Source of the DNA: Nostoc sp. FACHB-280
Lineage (GTDB): Bacteria > Cyanobacteriota > Cyanobacteriia > Cyanobacteriales > Nostocaceae
Length of the DNA: 64,000 bases
Assembly (NCBI RefSeq): GCF_014697615.1
Contig: NZ_JACJSD010000017.1
Span: forward strand, 83,527-147,526
Reading direction: 5' to 3'
Shown here: in pieces, positions 46,501 through 54,340 of the stretch
Layout: each line of letters starts with the position of its first letter
Position numbering within the stretch: the first letter of the stretch is position 1
Notes under the pieces: generated by a model
Database searches by the model: none
Told to the model about the DNA's origin: nothing
Seen by the model: only the letters and a program-made list of their open reading frames with translations
Made by a program: the position numbers and the translations under genes

Positions 46501-46700
46501 ACACTATTACTAATAATTTCGATTTCTGGAAATTGACTAAAATCTCCAGCTTGCCATTGAGAATGCAAATTGTTAGCAGCAGTATGGTTATATTGATTGC
46601 CAAAAACAGTCTCAAACAGATTCCAGAAGTTTTTTAAATCAGAAAAGTTGCTGAGTTGAGTGTATGTTAATGAGAGAGAAGAATTCAAAATATTATTCAT
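43506..46700 (-). CDS. Secreted metzincin-type metalloprotease with PPC, Calx-beta and RTX repeats
   Basis: 1064 residues, no Sec signal peptide. An N-terminal region (1-155) and a Cys cluster (ICSCSSC, residues 161-167) precede the catalytic domain (about 200-420): zinc motif HEVGHTLGLEHD at 350-361 and Met-turn IMGAGY (Met385). Next are a PPC domain (about 425-550, ERNTDVDFYSFATGAGAI), two Calx-beta domains (PTVSLALSSSSVTENGSSN; PTINLSASQTVIEGNTN) and RTX calcium-binding nonapeptides (LTGGNGNDTYIF, GLAGDDTLWGGLGDDMLTGG). The C-terminal end, with DYISNFEVLQDKIVLS, is the usual type I secretion signal region. Exported by a HlyB/HlyD/TolC path not present here. Confidence 0.9.
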   Translation of the reverse strand: MNNILNSSLSLTYTQLSNFSDLKNFWNLFETVFGNQYNHTAANNLHSQWQAGDFSQFPEIEIISNSVFDDNQTGYVGSTNKIYLSESFVSTATPAAIKAVLLTEIGNFIHGVVQPTDTSGDKGAIFADLVLNNSSTNLAPTSILQPTLLQALQGSKAHAQICSCSSCMLAPVNLNLVNAQQSQVAQPTSGVLDLSKTFSLNSLLGANQTIYLDFNGHTTSGTYWNTDFKGGANIVTPAFDFDGNTASFSSAELERIQYIWQRVAEDFSPFNVNVTTQAPTDINDLIKSGYTDTRWGVRVVIGGSSNDWYASGAGGVAYLDSFNWNSDTPAFIFSDTLYDDEKYVAEAISHEVGHTLGLEHDGRINPAEEYYRGQGSGVTGWAAIMGAGYYQNLTQWSKGEYASASNTEDDLQIITAYNGFSYRADDAGNTIATAKSLTISGTSVSGSGIIERNTDVDFYSFATGAGAINLTVNPFSRGPNLDILAKLYNSAGTLIASSNPTDLLSAAIATTVTAGTYYLAIDGVGKGDPLSTGYTDYGSLGQYFISGSVVSIPTNPTVSLALSSSSVTENGSSNLVYTFTRSGSTTNALTVNYSVGGTASFDSDYRQLGATSFTPTTGTITFAAGANTATLTIDPTADTTFETDETVALTLVTGSGYTIATTTPITGTIVNDDLLPTINLSASQTVIEGNTNPQTVTYKVTLSNASSQTITVQYATANGSATAGSDYTTTTGTLTFNPGVTSQVINIPILNDSVNEANETFTLSLKSPTNATLGTTASVTTTITDTLVSSVTTILPTNVENLTLTGTAAINGTGNAGNNILRGNSANNILTGGNGNDTYIFTATTLLGTDQIVETTTGGIDTIELRETTLASNLNLGITTTQTVNSNLKLTLSANNVIENAIGSSGHDRLTGNALNNFLTGGNGNDQLQGLAGDDTLWGGLGDDMLTGGTGKDKYLFQGEGVFTASLGVDYISNFEVLQDKIVLSKNTFRAITNSAGQTLTDFAVVTDDEFVNASSARIVYSQSTGSLFYNQDGNVLGTGTVFEFARLGNNDITLTSSDFSLIA

Positions 46701-47383
46701 AAAATTAAGACCTACGCAACTATCACAAGCGATAGTAAATTGAGGTTTGACTATTGCTTGTCAAAGTTGCGTGAGTCGGAACTACATGATGAAAAGCATC
46801 TATGAATCAGCTATTCTTGCCCTGACAATTTCAAACTCAATATGAAGAACTTACAAAACAGATTTTAAAATACTGATGTATTTCGCTACATTCTAATACT
46901 GTCAAAATCTGCTTACCTGAGTTTATCTACTATTATTTTTTGTCTGATTAACAGATAATGATGTTATTGATTTTTTCCAAGATTTAAATAAATATACGTA
47001 ATTTAAAATAACTGATGTGAAAACTTGCAGTAAAATTCATTTATTTAATTACTTTCAACGAGAAATTTCCTAAAAGTAAAAGTATGATTTTGGCGTAATT
47101 CATTCAGTATAAAAAACTAGCTTACGTGAAAATACAGTTCAGTTAGCTAAGTTTCGGTAAGGTGAGAGCAAAGTCAGCAAGATTGCGAAAGTGAATCTGG
47201 TGTAAATCAGCAGAATTAAACGCCGATAAACAAATATTGTTTAACTCAATATCTCTTTAACTGAGTTGTAGATGATTGATTTTGACTCCTGAATTCTGAC
47301 TTCTGAATTTTTTAATCAGGCACTTAATTGAGGTAAATGCGTCACAGTTAATCATTATTACTGATGAAGATCAGGAGGCAAGA
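46701..47383. other. Intergenic region, no gene seen
   Basis: 683 AT-rich bases between the divergent protease and small beta-protein genes. No ORF, tRNA or strong hairpin. Promoters for both should lie here; AGGAGG at 47373-47378 is the ribosome site of the downstream gene. Confidence 0.5.
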
Positions 47384-47773
47384 ATGAAAAATGCAATTAT
47401 TCCGAAAATACTCATAACATCAGTTAGTTTGTTGGCTTTGTTTGCGCCTAGCCAAGCCTCAGCTCAACTAGTACCTCAGCCTTGGGTATCTGTTGGTAGC
47501 AAAGAAGGTGATGTAACTTATGCAGTGGGCGCGAGAGCTTTAAACTTGGGAGTAGAAGTGGGAAATGGCCCTGACGGTGCAACGGGAGTAGATGTGTTAA
47601 AGTTTATCAATTTGCCAGTTATTTCTCCTTATGTTGGTGTGGGATTATATTCTCAAGATAAGGGTGTGGCTGTTTCTGGTGGTGTTCAGGTAGGTGCGAC
47701 AAAAAATGTTTTCGTAGGAGCTGGTTATAATTCTGTGAGAGGTGTGAATGGGCAGTTAGGAATTAGATTTTAA
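47384..47773 (+). CDS. Small exported Gly/Val-rich protein, possible outer-membrane beta-structure
   Basis: 129 residues. AGGAGG (47373-47378) is five bases from the ATG, an unusually strong site for this window, so translation should be efficient. The signal peptide is ILITSVSLLALFAPSQASA, cleaved near QASAQ. The mature chain alternates polar and hydrophobic residues in Gly-rich strands (VSVGSKEGDVTYAVGARALN, YVGVGLYSQDKGVAVSGGVQ, VGAGYNSVRGVNGQLGIRF) and ends in Phe, as outer-membrane beta-barrel strands do. It is too short for a standard barrel alone. Family unknown. Confidence 0.7.
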   Translation: MKNAIIPKILITSVSLLALFAPSQASAQLVPQPWVSVGSKEGDVTYAVGARALNLGVEVGNGPDGATGVDVLKFINLPVISPYVGVGLYSQDKGVAVSGGVQVGATKNVFVGAGYNSVRGVNGQLGIRF

Positions 47774-48345
47774 TTGTTTTGGGAATTATGGGGTATTTTC
47801 TAGTAAAATACTCTATAAAGCTAGAATATATACAAATTATCTTTGCTTTTTTCAAAATACTTAGGTATCTGTCAGATGGGCATTTACTAATAAATTATTA
47901 GTTCCTGAAGAGTTGTAATGAGAAGGCCCACACTAATTATTTTTGGTACTGGGTGATTATTCTAAAAATTAGCCGTTTTTGCTTATTTTAAGTCTGATTT
48001 ATTGCTGGAATATTGCGATAGCTTTTAATTCTAACATAAATCTTGAGTTTATTAGGTTTTATAAGATTGATACAGGAATTGGTTTACTTAGTTTTCTCCC
48101 TATTTTAAAATTTGATTAAGGCTGCGATCGCTAGACAAAATTTCCCGACAATTCTACTATGATGCTCGGTAATTGGTTGGGAATGAGAAATTTAATTGCT
48201 GGGCAAATATGATCCCGCTCAGTAGTAGGATGGCTTATGGCGACAATTGTAAGTGATGAATTGTAGCAGTACCTTATAATAAACTGCTGCAAGCATATAT
48301 TTACTTTCCCAAGATTAATTTTACTTATCTAATAGGCATCCCTGT
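47774..48345. other. Intergenic region, no gene seen
   Basis: 572 AT-rich bases with a single HIP1 site near 48,125. No ORF, RNA gene or convincing hairpin. Confidence 0.5.
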
Positions 48346-50712
48346 ATGGAACAAGGGTTAAGGTTACTTATCCAACTCGTGCTGGAGTTTGCACCTGTAG
48401 TTGTCAATTTAGTACAAAAAAGAACAGTAGAAGGTCTAACGACGACAAATTCTCAACTACCACAATTTATCGAAGAAGTTATCGAATTTGTTAATAGTAC
48501 AACTAATGGTAAAAGTGCCGAGGATGGATTTCAGCAAGAAAAACTACTGCAACAGCAATTAGCAGTTTATCAACGAGAAACACAAATACAAATAGCCCAA
48601 CAGCAAAGAGATACATCTCTTCAGTTACCCGAAGTTAATAAAGTTTTAGATAGCTGGCCGTTAAGATTATATCCTTCGCAAATTTTAGAGACTCATAATA
48701 CACAGACAAATATTCCCCTGAAAATCTTTCTAGCTCCTCCCCAAATTAAGTTTGACCAATTTGATTGTCATCCTGAAGAAATTTCGGAAGTAGAAAGAAT
48801 TTTAGCTGAAGGTATCCGAGAATTTATTAATACTAATTACTCTCTGCATCATCCAACAAGACCAACAGAATTTTTAGCAGGTGCTTGGGATAGTAAACGT
48901 TTTCATAGTGAATCTAGTATTAAAGCTTTATTTAGTTTATTAAAAACAGAGCCAATTTTAATTTTAGAATCAGACCATGATGGAGATTATTTGAATTTTC
49001 GGATTGCTTATTGGGGTTTAGGGCAAGAAAACTATTTTTATAAAACCATCTCACGTTTACCATATAAAGATATTTTGCAAGAGTTTGCTAAAAGTCGGGC
49101 TTTAGAGTGGAAAAAAATTAGAGATGAATTAATTAATTTAGGAGAAAATTTAGAGGAAATCAATCAACTAGGTGGTGATAATGTCCATAATTTAGCTATT
49201 TTAGAAAAGACTGAAAAATGGCAGTCCAAAGGTATTGATATTAGTAAACTGTCGTTGAAATATCAGATAAATCAGCAGGATATTGCTAAATTTTGCCAGG
49301 TATTAATTACCTGTCATTGTTTAGTTGCGGCTTGGGTAGCAGATGCTTATCACTTAGTTCATCATGATGTACCGCCATTATTACCAGAGTTATTACCTAG
49401 TTTTCTCAAAGATAAGCTGGATTTGCCGACGGTACAGGCAATGTCAGAAGATAATATTTTGCAGGTATATGCCGCAGGTTATCAGCAAGTTTATCAAGCT
49501 TTGGCAAAAGAGCGTCGATATTGGGTTCCGGAATTAGCTTTACAATTAGCCCAGAGTTTATCACATTTACCCGATCGCACCTGGGCAGAAGAACAAGTAG
49601 ATTATTCCATCAACACTTGGTTGGAATTACGTCAAGTTGCAACTCAAACATTTCCCAATGCTCTAGAAGCAATGGCATCTGCCATCAAAATCGAAGATGA
49701 AGAATATATCTACAAACTCCAGGAATATTTTATCGCAGTGGGCGATCGCCAAAGTATTGCATCCATAGAAAAAATTTTACAAGCGATCGCCACCCTCAAA
49801 CACAAACGCAACCTCGAATCTCCCGAACTCATCTATACCTTAACTGGTCATTCCGGTAAAGTTGCATCGGTGGCTATTAGTCCCGATGGCGAAACTGTAG
49901 TCAGTGGCTGTGCAGACCAAACCATTAATATCTGGAATTTACAAACCGGTAAACAAATCAGAACTATCTCCGGTAACTTAGGCGAAGTTTCATCAGTGGC
50001 TATTAGTTCCGATGGCAATTTTTTGGCGGTGGGGAGTTGTCAACATCCCAAAAGTAACGTCACAGTTTGGCATTTACAAACTGGTCAGTTAATTCACACC
50101 TTGTTAGGGCATCAAAGACCAGTCAATGTTGTCGATATTAGTCCAGATGGGCAGATTCTCGCTAGTGGCAGTAATAAAATTAAAATCTGGAATCTACACA
50201 AAGGCGATCGCATTTGTACACTTTGGCATTCTTCATCTGTTCATGCTGTAGCCATCAGCCCTGATGGTAGCATTCTCGCCAGTGGTAGTTCCGATAGCAA
50301 AATCAGACTATGGAACCCCCACACAGGTGATCCCCTCCGCACACTCACGGGTCATACAGGTGAGGTAAAATCAATAGCCATGAGTCTGGATGGTCAACTT
50401 CTTTTTACTGGGAGTGCTGATACAACCATTAAAATTTGGCATTTACTCACAGGTAAACTTTTGCAGACTCTCAACGGTCATTCAGATGAAGTTAAGTCTA
50501 TAGCCCTAAGTCCTGATGGTAAACTGTTATTTAGTGGTAGTAGCGATCGCACAATTAAGATTTGGCGAATTGCTACCAACGAAATTCTCTACACCCTCAC
50601 CGGACATTTAGGAACCGTCAATTCTCTCGCCCTTAGTCCCGATGGTAAGTTGCTGGTGAGTGGTAGTTCTGATAAAACCATTAAAATTTGGCAACTTACA
50701 GCAAAGTGCTGA
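48346..50712 (+). CDS. WD40(x7) protein with a cyanobacterial N-terminal domain
   Basis: 788 residues. The first 490 residues are alpha-helical and not recognised: a hydrophobic opening (RLLIQLVLEFAPVVVNLVQ), a Gln-rich coiled coil (about 65-95) and a globular region with conserved-looking AYWGLGQENYFYKTISRLPY and HCLVAAWVADAYHLVHHD. Seven WD40 repeats follow at about 500-785 (LTGHSGKVASVAISPDG, SGSSDKTIKIWQL), a single complete propeller. There is no P-loop, kinase or CHAT motif, so it may act as a scaffold or sensor. The stop lies in a GTGCTGA-type repeat. Confidence 0.85.
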   Translation: MEQGLRLLIQLVLEFAPVVVNLVQKRTVEGLTTTNSQLPQFIEEVIEFVNSTTNGKSAEDGFQQEKLLQQQLAVYQRETQIQIAQQQRDTSLQLPEVNKVLDSWPLRLYPSQILETHNTQTNIPLKIFLAPPQIKFDQFDCHPEEISEVERILAEGIREFINTNYSLHHPTRPTEFLAGAWDSKRFHSESSIKALFSLLKTEPILILESDHDGDYLNFRIAYWGLGQENYFYKTISRLPYKDILQEFAKSRALEWKKIRDELINLGENLEEINQLGGDNVHNLAILEKTEKWQSKGIDISKLSLKYQINQQDIAKFCQVLITCHCLVAAWVADAYHLVHHDVPPLLPELLPSFLKDKLDLPTVQAMSEDNILQVYAAGYQQVYQALAKERRYWVPELALQLAQSLSHLPDRTWAEEQVDYSINTWLELRQVATQTFPNALEAMASAIKIEDEEYIYKLQEYFIAVGDRQSIASIEKILQAIATLKHKRNLESPELIYTLTGHSGKVASVAISPDGETVVSGCADQTINIWNLQTGKQIRTISGNLGEVSSVAISSDGNFLAVGSCQHPKSNVTVWHLQTGQLIHTLLGHQRPVNVVDISPDGQILASGSNKIKIWNLHKGDRICTLWHSSSVHAVAISPDGSILASGSSDSKIRLWNPHTGDPLRTLTGHTGEVKSIAMSLDGQLLFTGSADTTIKIWHLLTGKLLQTLNGHSDEVKSIALSPDGKLLFSGSSDRTIKIWRIATNEILYTLTGHLGTVNSLALSPDGKLLVSGSSDKTIKIWQLTAKC

Positions 50713-50732
50713 GTGCTGAGTTGGAAAACTAC

Positions 50733-51290
50733 TTACTCAAGAGTTAACCAGCTAAAAACTTGCTCAACAGTTAAAGTTAAATCAATATTGCTGAGAATTG
50801 GGAGTTGGGCTGTACCTTTGAGCATCTCAACTCGTTGGTTAGGAAAGATGGCTAAAATGTTCGCTTCATCTGGAAAAATCAACCAACCTAGTTCTGTGCC
50901 ATGTTGGGAACAATGTAGTAGCTTATTGAGAACATTTCCAAAGCTTTGGTCAGGAGAGAGAATTTCTATAGCCCAGTCAGGATAAGTTTCAAAGCGGTTA
51001 GCAATTCTACCTGATGCTTCACGGGGAATGCGTTCCCAGCGAAACACAGAAATATCAGGAACTATCGCCGCACCTCCAAACACACAACGTAGTTCCGGGA
51101 AAGCTAGGGCAATTTTTTGGGGTTTGGCTGTCCGGTTAATTGCTTCACACAGTTCTACCTGTATGAGACTATGTTCTCCTTGGGGCATAGGTTTTTGGCT
51201 AATTTTTTCGCTGATATATTCCGAGGCGGGTTTAGTTTCGGGGCGTTGTAGGAATTCTGCTAAAGTGCTGGACTCAATTACTGTAGTCAT
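50733..51290 (-). CDS. Uma2-family (DUF820) putative endonuclease
   Basis: 185 residues. The PD-(D/E)XK-like core of the Uma2 family is visible: ELRCVFGGAAIVPDISVFRW with the catalytic Asp, followed by YPDWAIEILSPDQSFGNVLN, where the ExLSPxxS motif holds the second acidic residue. Cyanobacteria carry dozens of these genes; the substrate is unknown. It is convergent with the WD40 gene, 20 bp away. Confidence 0.88.
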   Translation of the reverse strand: MTTVIESSTLAEFLQRPETKPASEYISEKISQKPMPQGEHSLIQVELCEAINRTAKPQKIALAFPELRCVFGGAAIVPDISVFRWERIPREASGRIANRFETYPDWAIEILSPDQSFGNVLNKLLHCSQHGTELGWLIFPDEANILAIFPNQRVEMLKGTAQLPILSNIDLTLTVEQVFSWLTLE

Positions 51291-52065
51291 CGTTGTTCTT
51301 CGCTAAATTCTCTTACCTCTATTTTGCCTGTAGCTGTATCGGATATTTAGACAATGTACTATTTCTTAGTTTTGTTCACGGCAAGCTGAGGCAGATTATT
51401 TAAATGTTTTGTGAAGATAGCATGAAGATTTTAACCTTTTAGGCATTGATATTTATTTTGTATTTAGCTGGTTGTTAAACATCTCTTATCCTCACTATTT
51501 CAAAATTAACTACTTTGATAGATTTACTGCTGTACTTCAATAACTAGAAATATGCTGTAATTTACGTCCCTGATGTTCTGTTTGGTTACACAGGCAACAT
51601 TATTAGCCTATGCTTATCAAAGGATTTTGAGTAACTAATTAAATAGGATTTGGGGTGACTTATGTAGCGTAAATAACAATTTATTTGATACTCAATATCC
51701 TAAAATCATTTAGCTTTACAAGCTCATTCCTGAGAAGTCTAGCTAAAGTCAGAAATTACCGGGTTTTGGCTCACCAAGTTCAATCTACGGATACTATACA
51801 GTTTCCGTACGTATCATCTAAATTGAATATATGAAATTGCTATTTCCGGTATCAGCAATCAATAAGTTAAAAAAATCCCACTTTTATCTTTTCTTTGTTA
51901 TTTTGTATTTAACGGGACAGTTCTCCGCCATACGGTGAGTTTAAATATCAATTAAGTCAACGTTTCCCCGCATTTTGTAAACCAAATAAGCATTTTGTGC
52001 TTACAGAAACTTATGTCTGCAAGCGCCACATATCTTACTGGGATAAATTGCGTGGATAGACTTAA
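51291..52065. other. Intergenic region, no gene seen
   Basis: 775 AT-rich bases between divergent genes. No ORF of 60 codons, no RNA gene and no strong inverted repeat were seen. Part may be decayed coding sequence, but nothing supports this directly. Confidence 0.45.
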
Positions 52066-52479
52066 ATGTGCAGCCTACTAGTGTATCAAACTCAAAACAA
52101 ATTACTAACGATTATGCCTAAAACCACTAACTTATCTATTATTCTTCCTGCTTTCATTCAACCTGAAACTTTCGAGCAGCCTGCAAAATTAGCAAACCAA
52201 AATTTCTTAGGTAAATCTCGTTATGATGTTCTGCAACCGTTACGTCAATGGTTAGATGAACTCGAAATTCAAAACCGCAAACTAGCACACTTGATTGCAA
52301 AATTAATCCCAGCTCAATGTCCTTTTGAGCGTGATATTGTGTTGTTCGGTCGCACCATAGCCCACATTCCCCCTATGTGCAAACTGAACCCCCTTTATGA
52401 CCAATTTGTTGGCTTGCGTTTTCGTGCTTTGTGTTATTTAGTAGATCAGTGTGGCGAAGATATTCAGTCCTACTGTTAA
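52066..52479 (+). CDS. Mo-dependent nitrogenase C-terminal domain protein
   Basis: 137 residues. The segment YDVLQPLRQWLDELEIQNRK, LIPAQCPFERDIVLFGR and IPPMCKLNPLYDQFVGLRFR is the domain named after the C-terminal extension of cyanobacterial Mo-nitrogenase-associated proteins. Its function is unknown. Met16 (52111, MPKTTNLSIILP) is an equally likely start; no clear ribosome site helps to choose. The small cupin gene follows 22 bp later. Confidence 0.8.
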   Translation: MCSLLVYQTQNKLLTIMPKTTNLSIILPAFIQPETFEQPAKLANQNFLGKSRYDVLQPLRQWLDELEIQNRKLAHLIAKLIPAQCPFERDIVLFGRTIAHIPPMCKLNPLYDQFVGLRFRALCYLVDQCGEDIQSYC

Positions 52480-52501
52480 ACGCAAACTGAGAACACAAAA
52501 T

Positions 52502-52774
52502 ATGGAAATTAAAATTGAACATCAACCCAGTCAAGAATATCTAAAAAATTTGGGTGTGTTCACATGGGAGATTTGGGAAAAAGAAGTATCCCAATTTCCC
52601 TGGACTTACGATACTGAAGAGACGTGCTATTTTTTGACAGGTGATGTCATTGTTACGCCGGATGGCGGACAACCAGTGCAGATGGGTAAGGGAGATTTGG
52701 TAACTTTTCCGGCTGGGATGTCCTGTACTTGGGAAATTATCAGCGACGTAAAAAAGCATTATTACTTTTCTTAA
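52502..52774 (+). CDS. Small cupin-domain protein (DUF861/cupin_3)
   Basis: About 90 residues from ATG 52502. An upstream in-frame start at 52451 would overlap the preceding gene and adds an unlikely basic tail, so I prefer 52502. One cupin barrel: WEIWEKEVSQFPWTYDTEET, CYFLTGDVIVTPDGGQPVQM, GKGDLVTFPAGMSCTWEI. The motif 1 region has Glu-Glu/Thr in place of the two His of metal-binding cupins, as in the DUF861 group. Function unknown; probably co-transcribed with the preceding gene. Confidence 0.8.
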   Translation: MEIKIEHQPSQEYLKNLGVFTWEIWEKEVSQFPWTYDTEETCYFLTGDVIVTPDGGQPVQMGKGDLVTFPAGMSCTWEIISDVKKHYYFS

Positions 52775-52778
52775 TATT

Positions 52779-52840
52779 GAGTGCTGAGTGAGATATTCTA
52801 TCGCTACATCTCTGCGTCCTCTGCGCCTCTGCGTGAGATA
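52779..52840. repeat. Degenerate noncoding repeat (CTCTGCGTCCTCTGCGCCTC type)
   Basis: A GTGCTGA word followed by CTCTGCGTCCTCTGCGCC and TCTGCGTGAGAT. This composition-biased repeat is widespread in cyanobacterial spacers. A related sequence, CAGCGTACCTTTGCG, lies at about 56135-56150. Confidence 0.55.
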
Positions 52841-52869
52841 AACTCTCCCGCATTCTTGCAGATACGAAA

Positions 52870-52895
52870 GAGCCAGAAATACTAATTTCTAGCTC
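52870..52895 (-). terminator. psaK terminator-like hairpin
   Basis: GAGCCAGAAAT (52870-52880) pairs with ATTTCTAGCTC (52885-52895) through 11 pairs, one of them G-T on the minus strand, around a 4-base loop, then TTTCGT follows on the minus strand. It is 52 bases after the psaK stop. Confidence 0.6.
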
Positions 52896-52947
52896 AAAGC
52901 GTTGAGACAAAACAATATGGAACTAAAGGCAAACTGAGCTATAGAAT

Positions 52948-53250
52948 TTAGAATCTACCCAGGTTATGCAATCCTAAGATGATGCCTACGCCTAAAATGT
53001 GACCAAAGGCTGTAGTGGCTAGTAATGCAGGTAAACCAAAACCACCAAAGAATTTTGCTTCGGGTAAAGCTGGCTCGGAACTGGGATACTTAATGCTAGA
53101 TTTGCCAAAGGCAATGGCGATGATGTTAGCAACAATCATGATAAGGCCGATCGCGGGACTCCATTGTAGAGGGGCAGTGGCAGCAGCCAGTAAAGTGGAA
53201 GTCAGCACTAGATTTTGCTCCTGAATGTGTGAATGATTAGAAAATATCAT
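52948..53250 (-). CDS. psaK: Photosystem I subunit PsaK
   Basis: 100 residues, two membrane helices. STLLAAATAPLQWSPAIGLI and FGGFGLPALLATTAFGHILG are the PsaK signature regions, with the cytoplasmic loop between them. PsaK lies at the edge of photosystem I in the thylakoid and helps energy transfer from antenna. Cyanobacteria usually have two or more psaK genes; which copy this is (constitutive or light-stress type) cannot be decided. The N-terminal extension MIFSNHSHIQEQNLVLT is slightly long. Confidence 0.93.
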   Translation of the reverse strand: MIFSNHSHIQEQNLVLTSTLLAAATAPLQWSPAIGLIMIVANIIAIAFGKSSIKYPSSEPALPEAKFFGGFGLPALLATTAFGHILGVGIILGLHNLGRF

Positions 53251-53447
53251 CGGGAAATCTAGGAAGATTATTCAAGAAAATTCCCCGTTTTGCAGCAATA
53301 TTTAACAGTTATTTTCAATCCTTAATATAAACAACTATCTGGCTGTGGCTACTGATAGTTGGAAAGTAGGAGTCAATTGTTATCCGCTGATATTCTTTGT
53401 TAATTCAGAATGTGATTGATCATACCCATCTTAATTACTGTAATAAT

Positions 53448-54077
53448 TTACAGTTTTTCTGCTACTTTGATGCCATTTCTTTTAATAATAGTTGCTGGGA
53501 TTCCGACAACGACACAATCACTAGGTACATCTTTTACAACAACGGCATTTGCGCCAATTGTGACATTATCACCTATCTGAATATTACCTAATACTTTAGC
53601 TCCGGCTGTAATCCGCACATTGTTACCAATTTTAGGACGACCTGATTTATCTTTATATCCAATTGTTACTTGTTGGTTGATCCAACATTGTTCGCCTATA
53701 TCTGCCATAATAATTGTGCTGAAGCCATGTTGAATAAATAAACCAGCACCAATACAACAAGAAGAATCTAGAAACAGTGAAGGACATTCGGGGTAAAGCA
53801 ATTTGAGCAAATACATCGCAATTCTACCGTTGAGGTTGCCTTTAAATAGGCGGTAGTAGTATAAATTTCTAAACTCTTGCGTTTTGTATACTAAAACCAG
53901 CAATTGCACCCATAAATTATCCTGTGGCAAGCCTAAAACTTCACTCCATCGTTTTATGTCCGCAGTAATAATTTCTTTCTCTGTGGTTAATAAAAATGGT
54001 ATTAATAATGGTGAGAACCAGAAAATTATCAAGCTATAAATTGCTTGCTGAATCAAATTTTTCATAAAATCTACCAA
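53448..54077 (-). CDS. Serine acetyltransferase-like hexapeptide-repeat protein
   Basis: 209 residues. The first 80 include a hydrophobic start (IYSLIIFWFSPLLIPFLL) unusual for a CysE. From about 105 on, left-handed beta-helix hexapeptides are clear: GAGLFIQHGFSTIIMADIGE, INQQVTIGYKDKSGRPKIGN and GAKVLGNIQIGDNVTIGANA, then VVVKDVPSDCVVVGIPA. This is the serine O-acetyltransferase/capsule acetyltransferase type. Because of the N-terminus it may be a membrane-associated sugar O-acetyltransferase rather than the cysteine-synthesis enzyme. It lies beside a divergent ABC exporter, as in glycan or lipid export loci. Confidence 0.8.
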   Translation of the reverse strand: MVDFMKNLIQQAIYSLIIFWFSPLLIPFLLTTEKEIITADIKRWSEVLGLPQDNLWVQLLVLVYKTQEFRNLYYYRLFKGNLNGRIAMYLLKLLYPECPSLFLDSSCCIGAGLFIQHGFSTIIMADIGEQCWINQQVTIGYKDKSGRPKIGNNVRITAGAKVLGNIQIGDNVTIGANAVVVKDVPSDCVVVGIPATIIKRNGIKVAEKL

Positions 54078-54095
54078 ATAATTATCAGTGGATGG

Positions 54096-54293
54096 TTAGT
54101 GATATTTTGATTTGATGTAGGTGTTGTACTGAGAACTAAAACTGCTAGATGCAATGTATCCGATAAAACTTGTAATGGCAATATTTGCGGAAGTGGTAGC
54201 GTGTAGATGCGAATATGGTTCGGTTAATGCTTTAATTTTTGGAATATCTATGTAGCGAGATAATAACTCTGTTTCACAGTCAAGATATCTCAA
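54096..54293 (-). CDS. Possible small protein, unrecognised
   Basis: A 65-residue frame (starts MRYLDCETELLSRYID, ends in a Tyr/Ser-rich tail) 18 bases upstream of the acetyltransferase start on the same strand. There is no known motif and no strong ribosome site. It may be a real leader-sized gene or chance; position alone speaks for it. Confidence 0.2.
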   Translation of the reverse strand: MRYLDCETELLSRYIDIPKIKALTEPYSHLHATTSANIAITSFIGYIASSSFSSQYNTYIKSKYH

Positions 54294-54340
54294 AAGCTGC
54301 GATCGCTTTTAAAATGAGGTGAATTGCAACTACACAAAAG

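Noticed and set aside
52066..52479. nif gene cluster
   Set aside because: Only the nitrogenase C-terminal-domain protein is here; no nifHDK or accessory nif genes lie nearby.
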